Positions 32,155-41,475 are shown, counted from the first letter of the stretch. The stretch: DNA of 64,000 bases from Thermococcus gorgonarius (GCF_002214385.1 NZ_CP014855.1:620001-684000); one strand, 5' to 3'. Numbers and translations are program-made. Notes: generated by a model not told the origin, from the sequence alone.

Positions 32155-32781
32155 TCAGTCCTTTGGCTTGATACCGAGGGCCTCCTTGTAGTCCCATCTC
32201 CGGCCGTCTTCCATTATCCATATCTTGACCAGTATAAGCGGTCCAACGGCCCTTTCCTTGGTTATGTCAAGGCGGTAGAAGTTGACGGCCATTCCCCTTG
32301 GATAGTTCTCTATAACGCCGATTACATCCGTGTTGTTTTTGTCAGCTATTGTCTGAAGGCTCTTGTTGCCTCTGGGAACGAACTTACCGCCGGTGAGCTC
32401 TGCAAAGACTTGAGCGAAGGCGGTGTGATCGATTCCAACGCGCTTGGCCGTGGTTACAACGAAGGGCATCTCTTCCCTTATGGGAGGTATGTTCCTGAAG
32501 CCTATCTCACGCTGGAGTTTTATGCCGTGGAGGTAGAGATAGCCAAGGTAGCCCCAGTCCTCTGGATCGACCTTAATGAAAGTCATCTTGAGCGGGTTGC
32601 CCTTCCAGACGTTGATTATCAAAAGCCTCTCGTAGTTCCTGTCGTAGGCCTCCATGAGGAGGTCTTTGATAGTCTTCTTTCCCCTAGTCATGTAGAGTGA
32701 ATTGGGGAAGACCCTCTCCAGGTCGTGGCCAAAACTTCTCGTCCTTCTCGTCGGTCTGTGGGATGTTGTTATCAGCATCAT
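32155..32781 (-). CDS. Brix-domain ribosome biogenesis protein
   Basis: A 208-residue Brix/IMP4-domain protein beginning MMLITTSHRPTRRTRSFGHDL, the usual archaeal start. Core marks are SFGHDLERVFPNS and KGNPLKMTFIKV. Brix proteins bind rRNA during subunit assembly. The start at 32781 follows AAGGA by 5 nt; the frame is open further upstream but has no family resemblance there. It precedes the antiporter-pcc1-pfdB run on the same strand. Confidence 0.88.
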   Translation of the reverse strand: MMLITTSHRPTRRTRSFGHDLERVFPNSLYMTRGKKTIKDLLMEAYDRNYERLLIINVWKGNPLKMTFIKVDPEDWGYLGYLYLHGIKLQREIGFRNIPPIREEMPFVVTTAKRVGIDHTAFAQVFAELTGGKFVPRGNKSLQTIADKNNTDVIGVIENYPRGMAVNFYRLDITKERAVGPLILVKIWIMEDGRRWDYKEALGIKPKD

Positions 32782-32806
32782 TGCATTCCTTAGCTTTGAG
32801 ACATGG

Positions 32807-33076
32807 TTAAAAAGCTTTCTCATCGGCAGATTTTTTATTCCTGATCTCGCGGGGATGGGCACGAATCGAGAATGTGTCGAAACCCAATAACCTTGTACTG
32901 GTATGTCTATCTATGTCCTCAAACCTGTTCTTATAACGTTCAACATCTCGAGTTATCCAATACCTAGAATTCTTCCTAAGTACCTCATGCCCCCATGCCA
33001 AGGATATTTTTGGACCCTCAATATATAAAACCCTTTTTGTTTTATAAAAATCCAATAAATTTATAAGGTCGTGCAT
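32807..33076 (-). CDS. Possible AT-rich orphan gene or gene fragment
   Basis: An 89-codon frame (MHDLINLLDFYKTKRVLYIEG..., then AWGHEVLRKNSRYWITRDVERY) that reads like a real protein but is AT-rich and uses codons such as ATA, TTA and AGA unlike its neighbours. No ribosome binding site lies before the ATG. It overlaps the likely promoter of the + strand transporter operon. It could be the start of a transferred and truncated gene, or chance. No family recognised. Confidence 0.35.
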   Translation of the reverse strand: MHDLINLLDFYKTKRVLYIEGPKISLAWGHEVLRKNSRYWITRDVERYKNRFEDIDRHTSTRLLGFDTFSIRAHPREIRNKKSADEKAF

Positions 33077-33112
33077 AAATGATCATTACAGAAAATCATG
33101 TACACATGTACA
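33019..33112 (+). promoter_or_regulatory. Promoter region of the oligosaccharide transporter operon
   Basis: Two TATA-like boxes, AATATATAAAACC (33020-33032) and AAATTTATAAGG (about 33056-33067), lie before the operon. A perfect tandem repeat of CATGTACA (33097-33104 and 33105-33112), itself containing TGTACA palindromes, sits just before the ribosome binding site GGGGGAAG. Confidence 0.5.
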
Positions 33113-33125
33113 GGGGGAAGCAAAG

Positions 33126-35165
33126 ATGGTGAACAAAAAGAAAATTGGGGGCATGTTTTTACTTCTTGTTTTTGTGGGATCATTTTGGGGACTCCAGCCG
33201 GTAAGTGCACAGATTTCCCTTCCCAGGGAAGATACAGTCTTCGTAACTGGAGCCCAGTGGAGCCCGGCATCAACGTGGAACCTCTTTTCACCTTCCCAGA
33301 CCTGGGGAACATACACCAGCGGAGGCTTCATGTACCTTCCACTATTCCAGTATATAGCCGGTCTGAACGTCTGGGTGCCAATTATAGGGGAAAGCTTTGA
33401 GCTCGTAAACGAGACCACTCTCATAGTCCACCTGCGCCCTGAGGCCAAGTGGAGTGATGGAGAGCCAATAACCGCGGAGGATGTAGTGTATACTTTCGAG
33501 CTCTCGAAGAAAGTTGGTTCCGGACCCGCGGCCGGTTCTGAGCCTTATATCGGAGACGTTAAGGCAATTGACTCACACACGGTCCAGTTTACAATAGGGC
33601 CTGAGAAGAACCTCCCAATGTTCCTCCTCTATGCGCTCCAGTTTGCTCCCGCTCCGAAGCACATAATCGAACAGGTCTATCAAAAAGTCGGAAACCATAT
33701 CATAGAGTGGAGGAACTGTGGTGGAACCTGTGACGACGTTGTCTCTACCGAAAACGGCGACGTGACCATAAACGTCCCGCAGGTGGTTTCCGGGCCATAT
33801 AAGCTCTACTACTTCGACGAGCTCAGAATTGTTTATGAGAGGATAGACGACTGGTGGGGCAAGGACATCTTTGGCCTTCCGGGCCCAAAATACGTAGTTC
33901 ACAGGATCTACCTGAGCAACGAACAGGCGTTGCTGGACCTCAGACAGGGAAACGTTGACTGGTCAGGCATATTTATCCCCAACGTTGGCAACTTTAAGGA
34001 GATAGGCACGTTCTACAAGGGCAAGCCCTACTTCAGGCCGGGAGCGTTTGTCATGCTTTACTTCAACCACAAGGATCCAATCCTCCAAGATCCCAATTTA
34101 AGAAAAGCTATCGCCTATGCAATAAACTACCAAGAAGTCCTCACAAAAGCGTTCTATGACTACTCCCCACAGCCCTCAATGTCACTGGTGTTTACGGTGT
34201 TCCCCCACTACAGGATGTGGCTCAACACCACACTTGCCCAGGAGTATTGGGGCAACCCTGAGGGGAAGATACCCTATGATCCAGAGCGTGCCAAGCAGAT
34301 TCTTGCTCAGGCGGGATACAAAGATGTCGATGGGGACGGCTTCTTAGAGACCCCAAGCGGTGAGAAGATCGAGCTGAACATAATAGTCCCGACTGGATGG
34401 ACCGACTGGATGATAGCCGCAGACTTGATAGCACACGACCTTCAGAAGATTGGACTAAATGTAGTGGCAAACCCCGTTGACTACGGTGCCTACTGGGGCA
34501 TGATAAACGGCGCCGGATACACCCTTGCCCTGGGCTGGACAAACTCACCGTCATTCTACCACCCGTGGGACACATACAGATACGTCCTTGACCCAAGGCT
34601 CACACCTCCCACCGGAAATTGGGGCTTCTACAACAACTCCAAGGCCTTGGAGCTTCTCGTTGAAGCAGCAAAGGCAGAGTCTTCCGAGGAGCTGATGAAA
34701 TACTACACCGAGATTCAGAAGCTCATATACGAGGATATACCAGCCGTCCCAATTGCCTATTCAGTCCAGTGGTATGCCTACAGCGAAAAATACTGGACCG
34801 GATGGCCAAACGAAGATAACCCCTGGTGGACGGAGGTGGCACCGTACAGGGAGTACTCCCTACCGCTGTGGCTACTCTTTGGACTGAAAAAGAAGGGAGA
34901 GCCCGTTAGCCCGCCGCAGTGGGCAAAGCCCAAGGACGAAGGAGGTATATTGATACCAAACAAGGAAGTCCTCTCCCAGCTCAGCGGAGTTTTCGTGCCT
35001 GAAGTCAACGTAACTGAAACATTCACGACTTCTTCAACATCAGAAACTGAGACTCAACCACAACCACAGGCACCGGCGAGCAGCTCAAGATTCATTGTTG
35101 GAATTTTGGGAATCGTAATAGCCGTTATAGTCATTGTAATCGGGGCCAGGAAGCTGTCTAAGTGA
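33126..35165 (+). CDS. Family 5 extracellular solute-binding protein, probably for beta-gluco-oligosaccharides
   Basis: A 679-residue binding protein. A signal peptide ends near residue 28 (QPVSAQ). The SBP_bac_5 body follows (LRPEAKWSDGEPITAEDVVYTFE near residue 100). A Ser/Thr/Pro/Gln-rich linker leads to a C-terminal membrane anchor (GILGIVIAVIVIVIGA) and a short basic tail, the archaeal way of tethering such proteins. It is the first gene of a five-gene ABC transporter that ends with a beta-glucosidase, matching the layout of the Pyrococcus cellobiose transporter (Cbt). Family 5 also binds peptides; the sugar call rests on the context. Confidence 0.85.
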   Translation: MVNKKKIGGMFLLLVFVGSFWGLQPVSAQISLPREDTVFVTGAQWSPASTWNLFSPSQTWGTYTSGGFMYLPLFQYIAGLNVWVPIIGESFELVNETTLIVHLRPEAKWSDGEPITAEDVVYTFELSKKVGSGPAAGSEPYIGDVKAIDSHTVQFTIGPEKNLPMFLLYALQFAPAPKHIIEQVYQKVGNHIIEWRNCGGTCDDVVSTENGDVTINVPQVVSGPYKLYYFDELRIVYERIDDWWGKDIFGLPGPKYVVHRIYLSNEQALLDLRQGNVDWSGIFIPNVGNFKEIGTFYKGKPYFRPGAFVMLYFNHKDPILQDPNLRKAIAYAINYQEVLTKAFYDYSPQPSMSLVFTVFPHYRMWLNTTLAQEYWGNPEGKIPYDPERAKQILAQAGYKDVDGDGFLETPSGEKIELNIIVPTGWTDWMIAADLIAHDLQKIGLNVVANPVDYGAYWGMINGAGYTLALGWTNSPSFYHPWDTYRYVLDPRLTPPTGNWGFYNNSKALELLVEAAKAESSEELMKYYTEIQKLIYEDIPAVPIAYSVQWYAYSEKYWTGWPNEDNPWWTEVAPYREYSLPLWLLFGLKKKGEPVSPPQWAKPKDEGGILIPNKEVLSQLSGVFVPEVNVTETFTTSSTSETETQPQPQAPASSSRFIVGILGIVIAVIVIVIGARKLSK

Positions 35166-35190
35166 TAAATACCTGGGCAGGTGGTGATGA

Positions 35191-36198
35191 ATGCGACCGA
35201 TATACAGATACCTCCTCATTAAACTTTCTTTTTTACTTGCCACTTACTTTGTTGCTGTGACCATAGCATTTGTTCTTCCCAGAATAGCACCGGGCAATCC
35301 AGTGCAGCAAATCATAGCTGGACTTTCCCAGGGTTCGCTCTCTCCAGAGTTGCTGGATCAGTACCAAAGAAGACTTATAGAGGAATTTGGATTAAACAAA
35401 CCCCTCCACGTTCAATATTTTGAATTCCTTAAAAATGCATTCTCAGGAAATCTCGGAACCTCTATCTCCTCTTACAGACAGCCGGTAACAAAACTAATAG
35501 CATGGCATCTTCCATGGACTCTGCTTCTCCTTGTGCCAGCTACTCTGGTTGCATGGACAATAGGAAATTATCTGGGTGCGAGGGCCGCGTACAGAAGAGG
35601 TACCCTCTTCGAGAAGAGCGTTGTCTCAACGGGCATAATACTCTCCCAGATCCCCTACTACTGGATGGCGATGGTGCTCATATACGTCTTTGCAATTAAA
35701 TTAGGCTGGTTCCCTTCCGGTTCTGCATATGATCCCACTTTAGCTCCTTCCCTCAATTGGGAGTTTATAAAAAGCTACCTGCATCACTATATACTCCCAT
35801 TCCTTTCCATAGCCCTGGTTAGCACGGGCGGATGGATAATAGGGATGAGGGTTTTAGCGGCGATGGAGCTTGGGTCAACCTATGTCAAATTCTCCGAAAT
35901 GCTCAATGTACATGACGAGATTATATTTAGATATGTCCTCAGAAACTCCCTACTTCCGCAAGTGACAGGGATAGCTATTCAGCTGGGAACCGTCATGGCC
36001 GGACAGATAATTACAGAGCAGCTTTTCAATTATCAGGGAATGGGCATTTTACTCGCGAGGGCTCTAGGATCTAGGGATTATCCACTAATACAGGGAATAT
36101 TCCTGATTCTCATTGGAACACTGCTCCTTGCCAACTTCATAGTCGAGTTCATTTATGTGCTGATAGACCCGAGAATACGCTTGGGGGCTAGGGAGTGA
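35191..36198 (+). CDS. ABC transporter permease (oligopeptide/oligosaccharide type), first subunit
   Basis: A 335-residue DppB-type permease with six membrane segments. It begins RYLLIKLSFLLATYFVAVTIAF and has ARIAPGNPVQ-like RIAPGNPVQQ and the cytoplasmic loop ending in the EAA-type segment around RNSLLPQVTGIAIQLG. It forms half of the pore for the substrate brought by the binding protein 25 bp upstream. The ATG follows GGTGGTGA. Confidence 0.88.
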   Translation: MRPIYRYLLIKLSFLLATYFVAVTIAFVLPRIAPGNPVQQIIAGLSQGSLSPELLDQYQRRLIEEFGLNKPLHVQYFEFLKNAFSGNLGTSISSYRQPVTKLIAWHLPWTLLLLVPATLVAWTIGNYLGARAAYRRGTLFEKSVVSTGIILSQIPYYWMAMVLIYVFAIKLGWFPSGSAYDPTLAPSLNWEFIKSYLHHYILPFLSIALVSTGGWIIGMRVLAAMELGSTYVKFSEMLNVHDEIIFRYVLRNSLLPQVTGIAIQLGTVMAGQIITEQLFNYQGMGILLARALGSRDYPLIQGIFLILIGTLLLANFIVEFIYVLIDPRIRLGARE

Positions 36199-36207
36199 GG
36201 TGAGAAC

Positions 36208-37056
36208 ATGAACAAGGAAATATTTTATTTGCTCTTTAGGAACAAAAGGTTCGTGATAGGCTTCAGTATACTGGTATTCGAGATATTACTGTCACTGTTC
36301 GGAGCTTACCTGTACCCAATTGACCCCTTTGATCCCGCGGGGCCTCCAGCGTCTCCCCCAAACAGTTACTACCTCCTAGGAACTGACCAATTTGGTAGGG
36401 ACATCCTTGCTCAGGTGGTAGTTGGCATTAGAAATTCCCTTTATGTGGGAGTACTGACTGGAATCTTCTCCATTGCCATAGGCCTTACAATAGGAACAAT
36501 AGCGGGGATAAAGGGCGGACTAATAGATGAAAGCCTGATGGCATTCACCAACGTCGTCCTCACAATACCCAACGTGTTGCTGGCCATTATCATAGCTACC
36601 TACGTGGGTCTTGAAAATGCAGGGCTAACCCTTGTGGCAGTTATAATTTCTTTAACAGCCTGGCCATGGTTTGCAAGGGCAATAAGGGCACAGTTCCTGA
36701 GCCTTAGGGAAAGGGACTTTGTGCATTTCTCCAGGATGACAGGGTACGGAGACCTCAAGATAGCAGTTTTTGACCTGCTCCCCTACGTCACCACGTATAC
36801 CATAGTGGCTTTTGTGAATTTTATGAACATAGGAATAAACGCGGAAGTGGGTTTAAGCATACTGGGACTGACACCAATACACATAATGACCCTCGGAAAA
36901 ATGCTCTACTTCGCTGCAGTGACTCAATCATACTTCCTGGGCCACTGGTGGGTCTTCATACCTCCAGGAATTCTGCTCGTTGCGCTATCAACCTCCCTGC
37001 TTCTGATAGCCACTGGAATAGAGCAGGTGTTCAACCCAAGATTAAGGGAGATGTAA
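36208..37056 (+). CDS. ABC transporter permease (oligopeptide/oligosaccharide type), second subunit
   Basis: A 282-residue DppC-type permease. Marks include LLGTDQFGRDILAQVVVGIRNSLYVG near residue 56 and, in the middle, TGYGDLKIAVFDLLPYVTTY as the ATPase-contacting loop. About five to six membrane segments. GAGGTGAGAAC precedes the ATG 9 bp after the first permease gene. It pairs with that permease to make the membrane channel. Confidence 0.88.
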   Translation: MNKEIFYLLFRNKRFVIGFSILVFEILLSLFGAYLYPIDPFDPAGPPASPPNSYYLLGTDQFGRDILAQVVVGIRNSLYVGVLTGIFSIAIGLTIGTIAGIKGGLIDESLMAFTNVVLTIPNVLLAIIIATYVGLENAGLTLVAVIISLTAWPWFARAIRAQFLSLRERDFVHFSRMTGYGDLKIAVFDLLPYVTTYTIVAFVNFMNIGINAEVGLSILGLTPIHIMTLGKMLYFAAVTQSYFLGHWWVFIPPGILLVALSTSLLLIATGIEQVFNPRLREM

Positions 37057-37066
37057 GGTGATGGCA

Positions 37067-38083
37067 ATGAACAAAAGAATGGTGTTGGAAAATCTAAGGG
37101 CGTACTACCGACAGCTAAAGGGAACCACCGAGTATCTTGTAAAGGCGGTTGATGGCGTTAACCTGGAAATCTATGAGGGCGATATTTTGGGTCTGGTTGG
37201 TGAGAGCGGATGTGGAAAATCCACCCTTGCAAAAACCATGATGATGGACCTTACTCCGCCCCTGCAGTACATGGGAGGAAAACTACAGATTATAAGCAGA
37301 GATGGGGCCGTATTCGACATAACCCAGTTTAAAAGTAAAGACCAGGTCAAGAGAACTTTATGGGGAAAACACATAGCTTATGTTCCCCAGGATGCTTTGA
37401 ACGCCCTTATGCCAACGATAAAAATTAAGAAAATAGCCTATGATGTCCTTAGGTCTAATGAGAGCGGCATTACTTTCCAAGAAGCTGTTAAAAAAGCGAA
37501 AGAAAGGCTAACCGAGCTGGATCTCCCCGATTACGTAACCGAGCTTTATCCCTTCCAGCTAAGCGGAGGAATGAGGCAGAGGGCAGTGCTGGCTATGGCA
37601 ACACTACTGAACCCCGAGATTTTGATAGTGGACGAGCCGACCTCGGCACTTGATGTGACGACACAAAAAATAGTTCTGAAGTCTCTACTCAAGCTGAGGA
37701 AACTTGAACTCGTTGACAGTATAGTTTTCATAACTCACGATATATCCACGGTGAGGCAGATAGCAAACCGCATAGCCGTTATGTACGCTGGAAAAATCGT
37801 AGAGGTCGGGCCAACGGAATCAATCATCAAAGACCCACTTCACCCATACACCAAGGCCCTCATCGAGTCTGTGGCATCAATAGAACCGGAAGGGAGGGAA
37901 AAAGGCATTTCTTACATTCCTGGGCAGCCTCCCAACTTGATAAATCCCCCGACAGGGTGCAGGTTCCATCCAAGATGTCCCTACGCTATGGAGATTTGTA
38001 GAAAAGAGGAACCTGAGTTGGTAAAGATCAATGAAAGCTTGGTTGCATGCTGGCTGTACAAAGGGGGTAGGGAAAATGTCTAA
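37067..38083 (+). CDS. ABC transporter ATPase (DppD type)
   Basis: A 338-residue ATPase. Walker A is GLVGESGCGKST near residue 43, the signature is FQLSGGMRQRAVLAMA near 162, and Walker B is ILIVDEPTSALD near 184. The C-terminal oligopeptide-type extension includes PPTGCRFHPRCPYAMEICRKEEPEL with four cysteines, which in this subfamily can hold an iron-sulfur cluster. The ATG at 37067 has GGTGA 5 nt upstream and is chosen over the GTG at 37058. The next ATPase overlaps it by 8 bp. Confidence 0.9.
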   Translation: MNKRMVLENLRAYYRQLKGTTEYLVKAVDGVNLEIYEGDILGLVGESGCGKSTLAKTMMMDLTPPLQYMGGKLQIISRDGAVFDITQFKSKDQVKRTLWGKHIAYVPQDALNALMPTIKIKKIAYDVLRSNESGITFQEAVKKAKERLTELDLPDYVTELYPFQLSGGMRQRAVLAMATLLNPEILIVDEPTSALDVTTQKIVLKSLLKLRKLELVDSIVFITHDISTVRQIANRIAVMYAGKIVEVGPTESIIKDPLHPYTKALIESVASIEPEGREKGISYIPGQPPNLINPPTGCRFHPRCPYAMEICRKEEPELVKINESLVACWLYKGGRENV

Positions 38084-38894
38084 AGAAATGCTCGTCTGTG
38101 ACCATGTCACCAAAATCTTCACTTCCGGTTTCATAAAAAAGATCGAGGTCAAAGCCGTTGATGACGTATCTTTCACCGTGAGAGAGGGAGAGATAATATC
38201 ACTGATAGGACAGAGCGGTTCGGGAAAAACTACCCTGGGAAAGATTATCCTCAGACTGATACCTCCCACCTCTGGAAGAGTGCTCTTCTACGGTAAAGAC
38301 ATTTGGCGGGACATAAAAACGAAGGAAGAACTTAAAGAATACTGGAGACAGGTGCATGCAGTCTTTCAAAACCCCATGGGAAGTTTCAATGAGTTCTACA
38401 AGGTAGACAGAGTTCTTAACCAGGCCTTGGAGCTTATAGGCGTCGACCCTAAATCAGAAGAGGGGATGCTATTAAAGGAAGAATCCCTAAAGGCAGTGGG
38501 TCTGAACCCCGACGAAATCTTGGGAAAGTATCCCCACCAGCTTTCAGGAGGACAGCTTCAGAGGGTAATGATTGCTAGGAGCTGGATACTGAGACCCAAG
38601 CTCCTGATAGCAGACGAGGCAGTTTCGATGCTCGATGTCTCAACTAGGGGCAAGATAGTGGAAATTTTCAAGGAGCTCAGAAATAAACTGGGAAGCTCCA
38701 TCATTTTTATATCGCATGACATAGGCCTGTCTTACTTCATCTCAGACAGGATTTTCATAATGTACAAGGGGAAAATAATCGAAGAAGGGACTCCTCAGGA
38801 AGTAATTGACAACCCGAAGCATGAGTACACAAAAACCCTGGTGGAGAGTGTTCCGACGATATACAGAAAATGGGAGGACTTTCTGGAGGTATGA
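38076..38894 (+). CDS. ABC transporter ATPase (DppF type)
   Basis: A 272-residue ATPase. Walker A is SLIGQSGSGKTT near residue 46, the signature is HQLSGGQLQRVMIAR near 153, and Walker B is LLIADEAVSMLDVS near 175, where the usual DEPTS reads DEAVS, common in this subgroup. It pairs with the preceding ATPase to power uptake. The ATG at 38076 follows GGGGGTAGGG; the start overlaps the previous stop by 8 bp, a sign of coupled translation. It ends 4 bp before the beta-glucosidase gene. Confidence 0.9.
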   Translation: MSKEMLVCDHVTKIFTSGFIKKIEVKAVDDVSFTVREGEIISLIGQSGSGKTTLGKIILRLIPPTSGRVLFYGKDIWRDIKTKEELKEYWRQVHAVFQNPMGSFNEFYKVDRVLNQALELIGVDPKSEEGMLLKEESLKAVGLNPDEILGKYPHQLSGGQLQRVMIARSWILRPKLLIADEAVSMLDVSTRGKIVEIFKELRNKLGSSIIFISHDIGLSYFISDRIFIMYKGKIIEEGTPQEVIDNPKHEYTKTLVESVPTIYRKWEDFLEV

Positions 38895-38897
38895 AGA

Positions 38898-40361
38898 ATG
38901 TACAAGTTTCCCAGAGATTTTCTTTTTGGATATTCCTGGTCCGGATTCCAGTTCGAGATGGGACTCCCCGGGAGCGAGGTTCCGAACAGCGACTGGTGGG
39001 CATGGGTTCACGACATTGAAAACATAGCGGCAGGCCTCGTTAGTGGAGATCTGCCGGAGAACGGGCCTGCTTACTGGGATCTATATAAGAAAGACCACGA
39101 TATAGCGGAAAGCCTCGGAATGGACGCGATTAGGGGAGGAATAGAGTGGGCGAGAATCTTCCCCAAGCCAACGTTTGACGTGAAAGCCCGCGTTGAGAGG
39201 GATGAAAAGGGCAACATAGTCTCGGTGGAAGTTCCTGAAAGTTCAATTAAGGAACTCGAAAAAATAGCGGACATGAATGCTCTAGAGCACTACCGGGAGA
39301 TCTACGCGGACTGGAAGGAGAGGGGAAAGACTTTCATACTCAACCTCTACCACTGGCCATTACCCCTGTGGCTCCATGATCCTCTTAAGGTAAGAAAACT
39401 CGGACCCGACAGGGCTCCGGCGGGATGGCTTGACGATAAGAGCGTCGTTGAGTTCGCCAAGTTTGCGGCATTCGTTGCGTACCACCTCGACGACCTCGTT
39501 GAGGTCTGGAGCACGATGAACGAGCCAAACGTCGTGTACCAAAACGGCTATACAAGGCCGACTCATGGTTTTCCGCCGGGGTATCTGAGCTTTGAGGCCG
39601 AAAGAAAGGCAAAGATGAACCTCATCCAGGCCCATGCCCGGGCCTACGATGTTATCAAAGAGTACTCTGACAAAGACGTGGGGGTAATATACGCATACAC
39701 ATGGCCCGACCCGCTCAGGGAAGATATTGAGGAAGAAGTGCGGGCGATAAGGGAGAGGGAACTCTACAGCTTCGTTGATGCCGTCCACTTTGGAAAAGCT
39801 GCCGACGTCGAAGAAAGGGACGACCTCAAGGGAAGGGTAGACTGGCTCGGCGTGAACTACTACTCGAGGATTGCCTTTGACATGGTGAACGGCCACGTCC
39901 TCCCGGTGCCGGGTTATGGATTTTCCGGAGAGAGGGGTGGCTACGCCAGATCCGGAAGGCCCTGCAGCGACTTCGGGTGGGAGATTTATCCCGAAGGCCT
40001 TGAACAGCTCCTTAAAGACCTTGCAAAAAGATACGGCCTCCCCATGATGATAACGGAGAACGGCATAGCCGATGCCGCTGACAGGTACCGCCCCCACTAC
40101 CTTGTAAGCCACCTTAAAGCTGTTCACGAGGCCATGAAAGAGGGCGCCGATGTGAGGGGCTACCTCCACTGGTCGCTAACCGATAACTATGAATGGGCCC
40201 AGGGCTTCAGGATGAGGTTTGGGCTCGTATATGTGGATATGGAGACCAAGAAACGCTATTTACGTCCAAGTGCTCTGGTTTTCAGAGAAATAGCGACCAG
40301 AAAAGAGATTCCGGAAGAACTTGAGCACCTTTCCAGCTTAGACTTCCTCGTGAGGAGGTAG
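38898..40361 (+). CDS. celB: GH1 beta-glucosidase, CelB type
   Basis: A 487-residue intracellular GH1 enzyme very like Pyrococcus furiosus CelB (GYSWSGFQFEMGLPGSE at the start). Acid/base is Glu209 in STMNEPN and the nucleophile Glu387 in MITENGIAD. It splits cellobiose and other beta-glucosides, including laminaribiose, to glucose. There is no signal peptide. It is the last gene of the transporter operon (GAGGT just before ATG, 4 bp after the ATPase stop), so uptake and hydrolysis are expressed together. Its 3' end overlaps a convergent small gene by 24 bp. Confidence 0.95.
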   Translation: MYKFPRDFLFGYSWSGFQFEMGLPGSEVPNSDWWAWVHDIENIAAGLVSGDLPENGPAYWDLYKKDHDIAESLGMDAIRGGIEWARIFPKPTFDVKARVERDEKGNIVSVEVPESSIKELEKIADMNALEHYREIYADWKERGKTFILNLYHWPLPLWLHDPLKVRKLGPDRAPAGWLDDKSVVEFAKFAAFVAYHLDDLVEVWSTMNEPNVVYQNGYTRPTHGFPPGYLSFEAERKAKMNLIQAHARAYDVIKEYSDKDVGVIYAYTWPDPLREDIEEEVRAIRERELYSFVDAVHFGKAADVEERDDLKGRVDWLGVNYYSRIAFDMVNGHVLPVPGYGFSGERGGYARSGRPCSDFGWEIYPEGLEQLLKDLAKRYGLPMMITENGIADAADRYRPHYLVSHLKAVHEAMKEGADVRGYLHWSLTDNYEWAQGFRMRFGLVYVDMETKKRYLRPSALVFREIATRKEIPEELEHLSSLDFLVRR

Positions 40362-40565
40362 TCCAGCCATCTCTTCTCTTATCTTTCTTCGGAGTTTTAT
40401 CGCAGTTCTCACAATCCCCACCAGGGTGAGGAAAAATACTGTCAAGGCAACTTTGAAAGTCACTGTCCCGGTCTCTCCCCTCAATACTATAAGGGCAAAC
40501 AGGCTCAGCAGGAAAAACCAGGTCAGGAAAAAGAGCAGTTGTCTGTACTTATCAAATCCGTCCAT
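40338..40565 (-). CDS. Small membrane protein of unknown function
   Basis: A 75-residue protein with two membrane helices (LLFFLTWFFLLSLFALIVL and VALTVFFLTLVGIVRTAI) and a basic tail. GGGGGAG lies just before the ATG at 40565. It converges on and overlaps the end of celB. No family recognised. Co-regulation with the sugar locus is possible but not shown. Confidence 0.6.
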   Translation of the reverse strand: MDGFDKYRQLLFFLTWFFLLSLFALIVLRGETGTVTFKVALTVFFLTLVGIVRTAIKLRRKIREEMAGLPPHEEV

Positions 40566-40634
40566 AACTCTCCCCCTGCAAAAGTTTAAGCATGGGAATA
40601 TTAAACTTTCGATGTGTAGGATAGGTGGAAAACA

Positions 40635-40667
40635 ATGAAGGTCTGTCTGATTATGGCGCCAAGCTGA
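40635..40667 (+). pseudogene. Ten-codon remnant of a gene start
   Basis: GGTGG is followed by an ATG that opens MKVCLIMAPS and then TGA (40665-40667). A TATA-like GAATATTAAAC lies upstream. Promoter, ribosome binding site and a natural-looking N-terminus suggest a truncated gene rather than chance, but the piece is very short. Confidence 0.3.
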
Positions 40668-40763
40668 AGGTAACAAGGCTGAAAAGCTACAGGTTTTCTT
40701 CTGTTTACCCTTTAGTACAATATGGTGAACACCCAGAAAAATCGAGAAAAAAAAGTGCTGGTG

Positions 40764-41450
40764 TCAGTAAATTGACCTGAACAGCACTTCCTCCACTAAA
40801 ACGTGCTTTGGAAGCTTCAGCAGTGCCACAAGGAGCTCCGCAACGTCTTCAGGCTTCATAAAGCCTTCCTCTATCTTCCTTCCCGGCCTGCCGTAGAAGT
40901 AGGTGTCCACCATGCCCGGGCGGAGTTCGATAAACTTTACCTCAGGATTTTCCATCTGGAATGTCTTTGTAAAGGCCCTCGCCGCCCACTTGCTCGCCAC
41001 GTAGGCCCCTGCATTGGCCAGTATCATCGTTGAGATGTAGGACGTGACGACCGCCACGGTTCCCCGTCTCTCCTTTAGGCTCGGCAGGAAGAGTTTTATA
41101 GTCCTCCAGACGCCGAGAGCGTTCACCTGGAAGACCCGCTCCATGTCCTCTTCACTCACCTCATCGAGCCTGCCGCCCATTGGTATCCCTGCGTTCGCTA
41201 CGAGAAGGTCAACTCCCCCGAACTCCTCCAAAACTGCTTCAGCGAACTCCTTCAAGCTCTGGGGACTTGAGACATCTAGATAGCGGTAGAGGACTTTAAC
41301 ACCGTGCTTTTCCTCCAGCTCCTTTGAAAGCTCTTCCAAGAGGTCAACACTCCTCGCACCAAGGGCCAAGTTATAGCCCTCCCGTGCAAGTGCTTCCGCA
41401 ATTGCCCTACCAATACCCTTTGAAGCGCCGGTAACGACGGCCACCTTCAT
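40764..41450 (-). CDS. Short-chain dehydrogenase/reductase
   Basis: A 228-residue SDR. The cofactor motif TGASKGIG begins near residue 8, NAG lies near 87, and the catalytic Ser-Tyr-Lys are in VVTSYIST and AYVASKWAA. An Arg and Ser after the second strand (GARSVDL) favour NADP(H). The substrate is unknown; it is the last gene of the beta-glucan run on this strand, 26 bp after the phosphorylase-like gene, so a sugar-derived alcohol or aldehyde is conceivable. The ATG at 41450 follows GGGAGGTGG. Confidence 0.85.
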   Translation of the reverse strand: MKVAVVTGASKGIGRAIAEALAREGYNLALGARSVDLLEELSKELEEKHGVKVLYRYLDVSSPQSLKEFAEAVLEEFGGVDLLVANAGIPMGGRLDEVSEEDMERVFQVNALGVWRTIKLFLPSLKERRGTVAVVTSYISTMILANAGAYVASKWAARAFTKTFQMENPEVKFIELRPGMVDTYFYGRPGRKIEEGFMKPEDVAELLVALLKLPKHVLVEEVLFRSIY

Positions 41451-41475
41451 TTTTCCACCTCCCAAAAATGGAAGA

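Noticed and set aside
33000-33125. TATCAC-N5-GTGATA sugar-regulon motif (TrmBL1 site) before the transporter operon
   Set aside because: I searched this promoter and those of the - strand glucan genes by eye and did not see it, so control by that regulator cannot be claimed.
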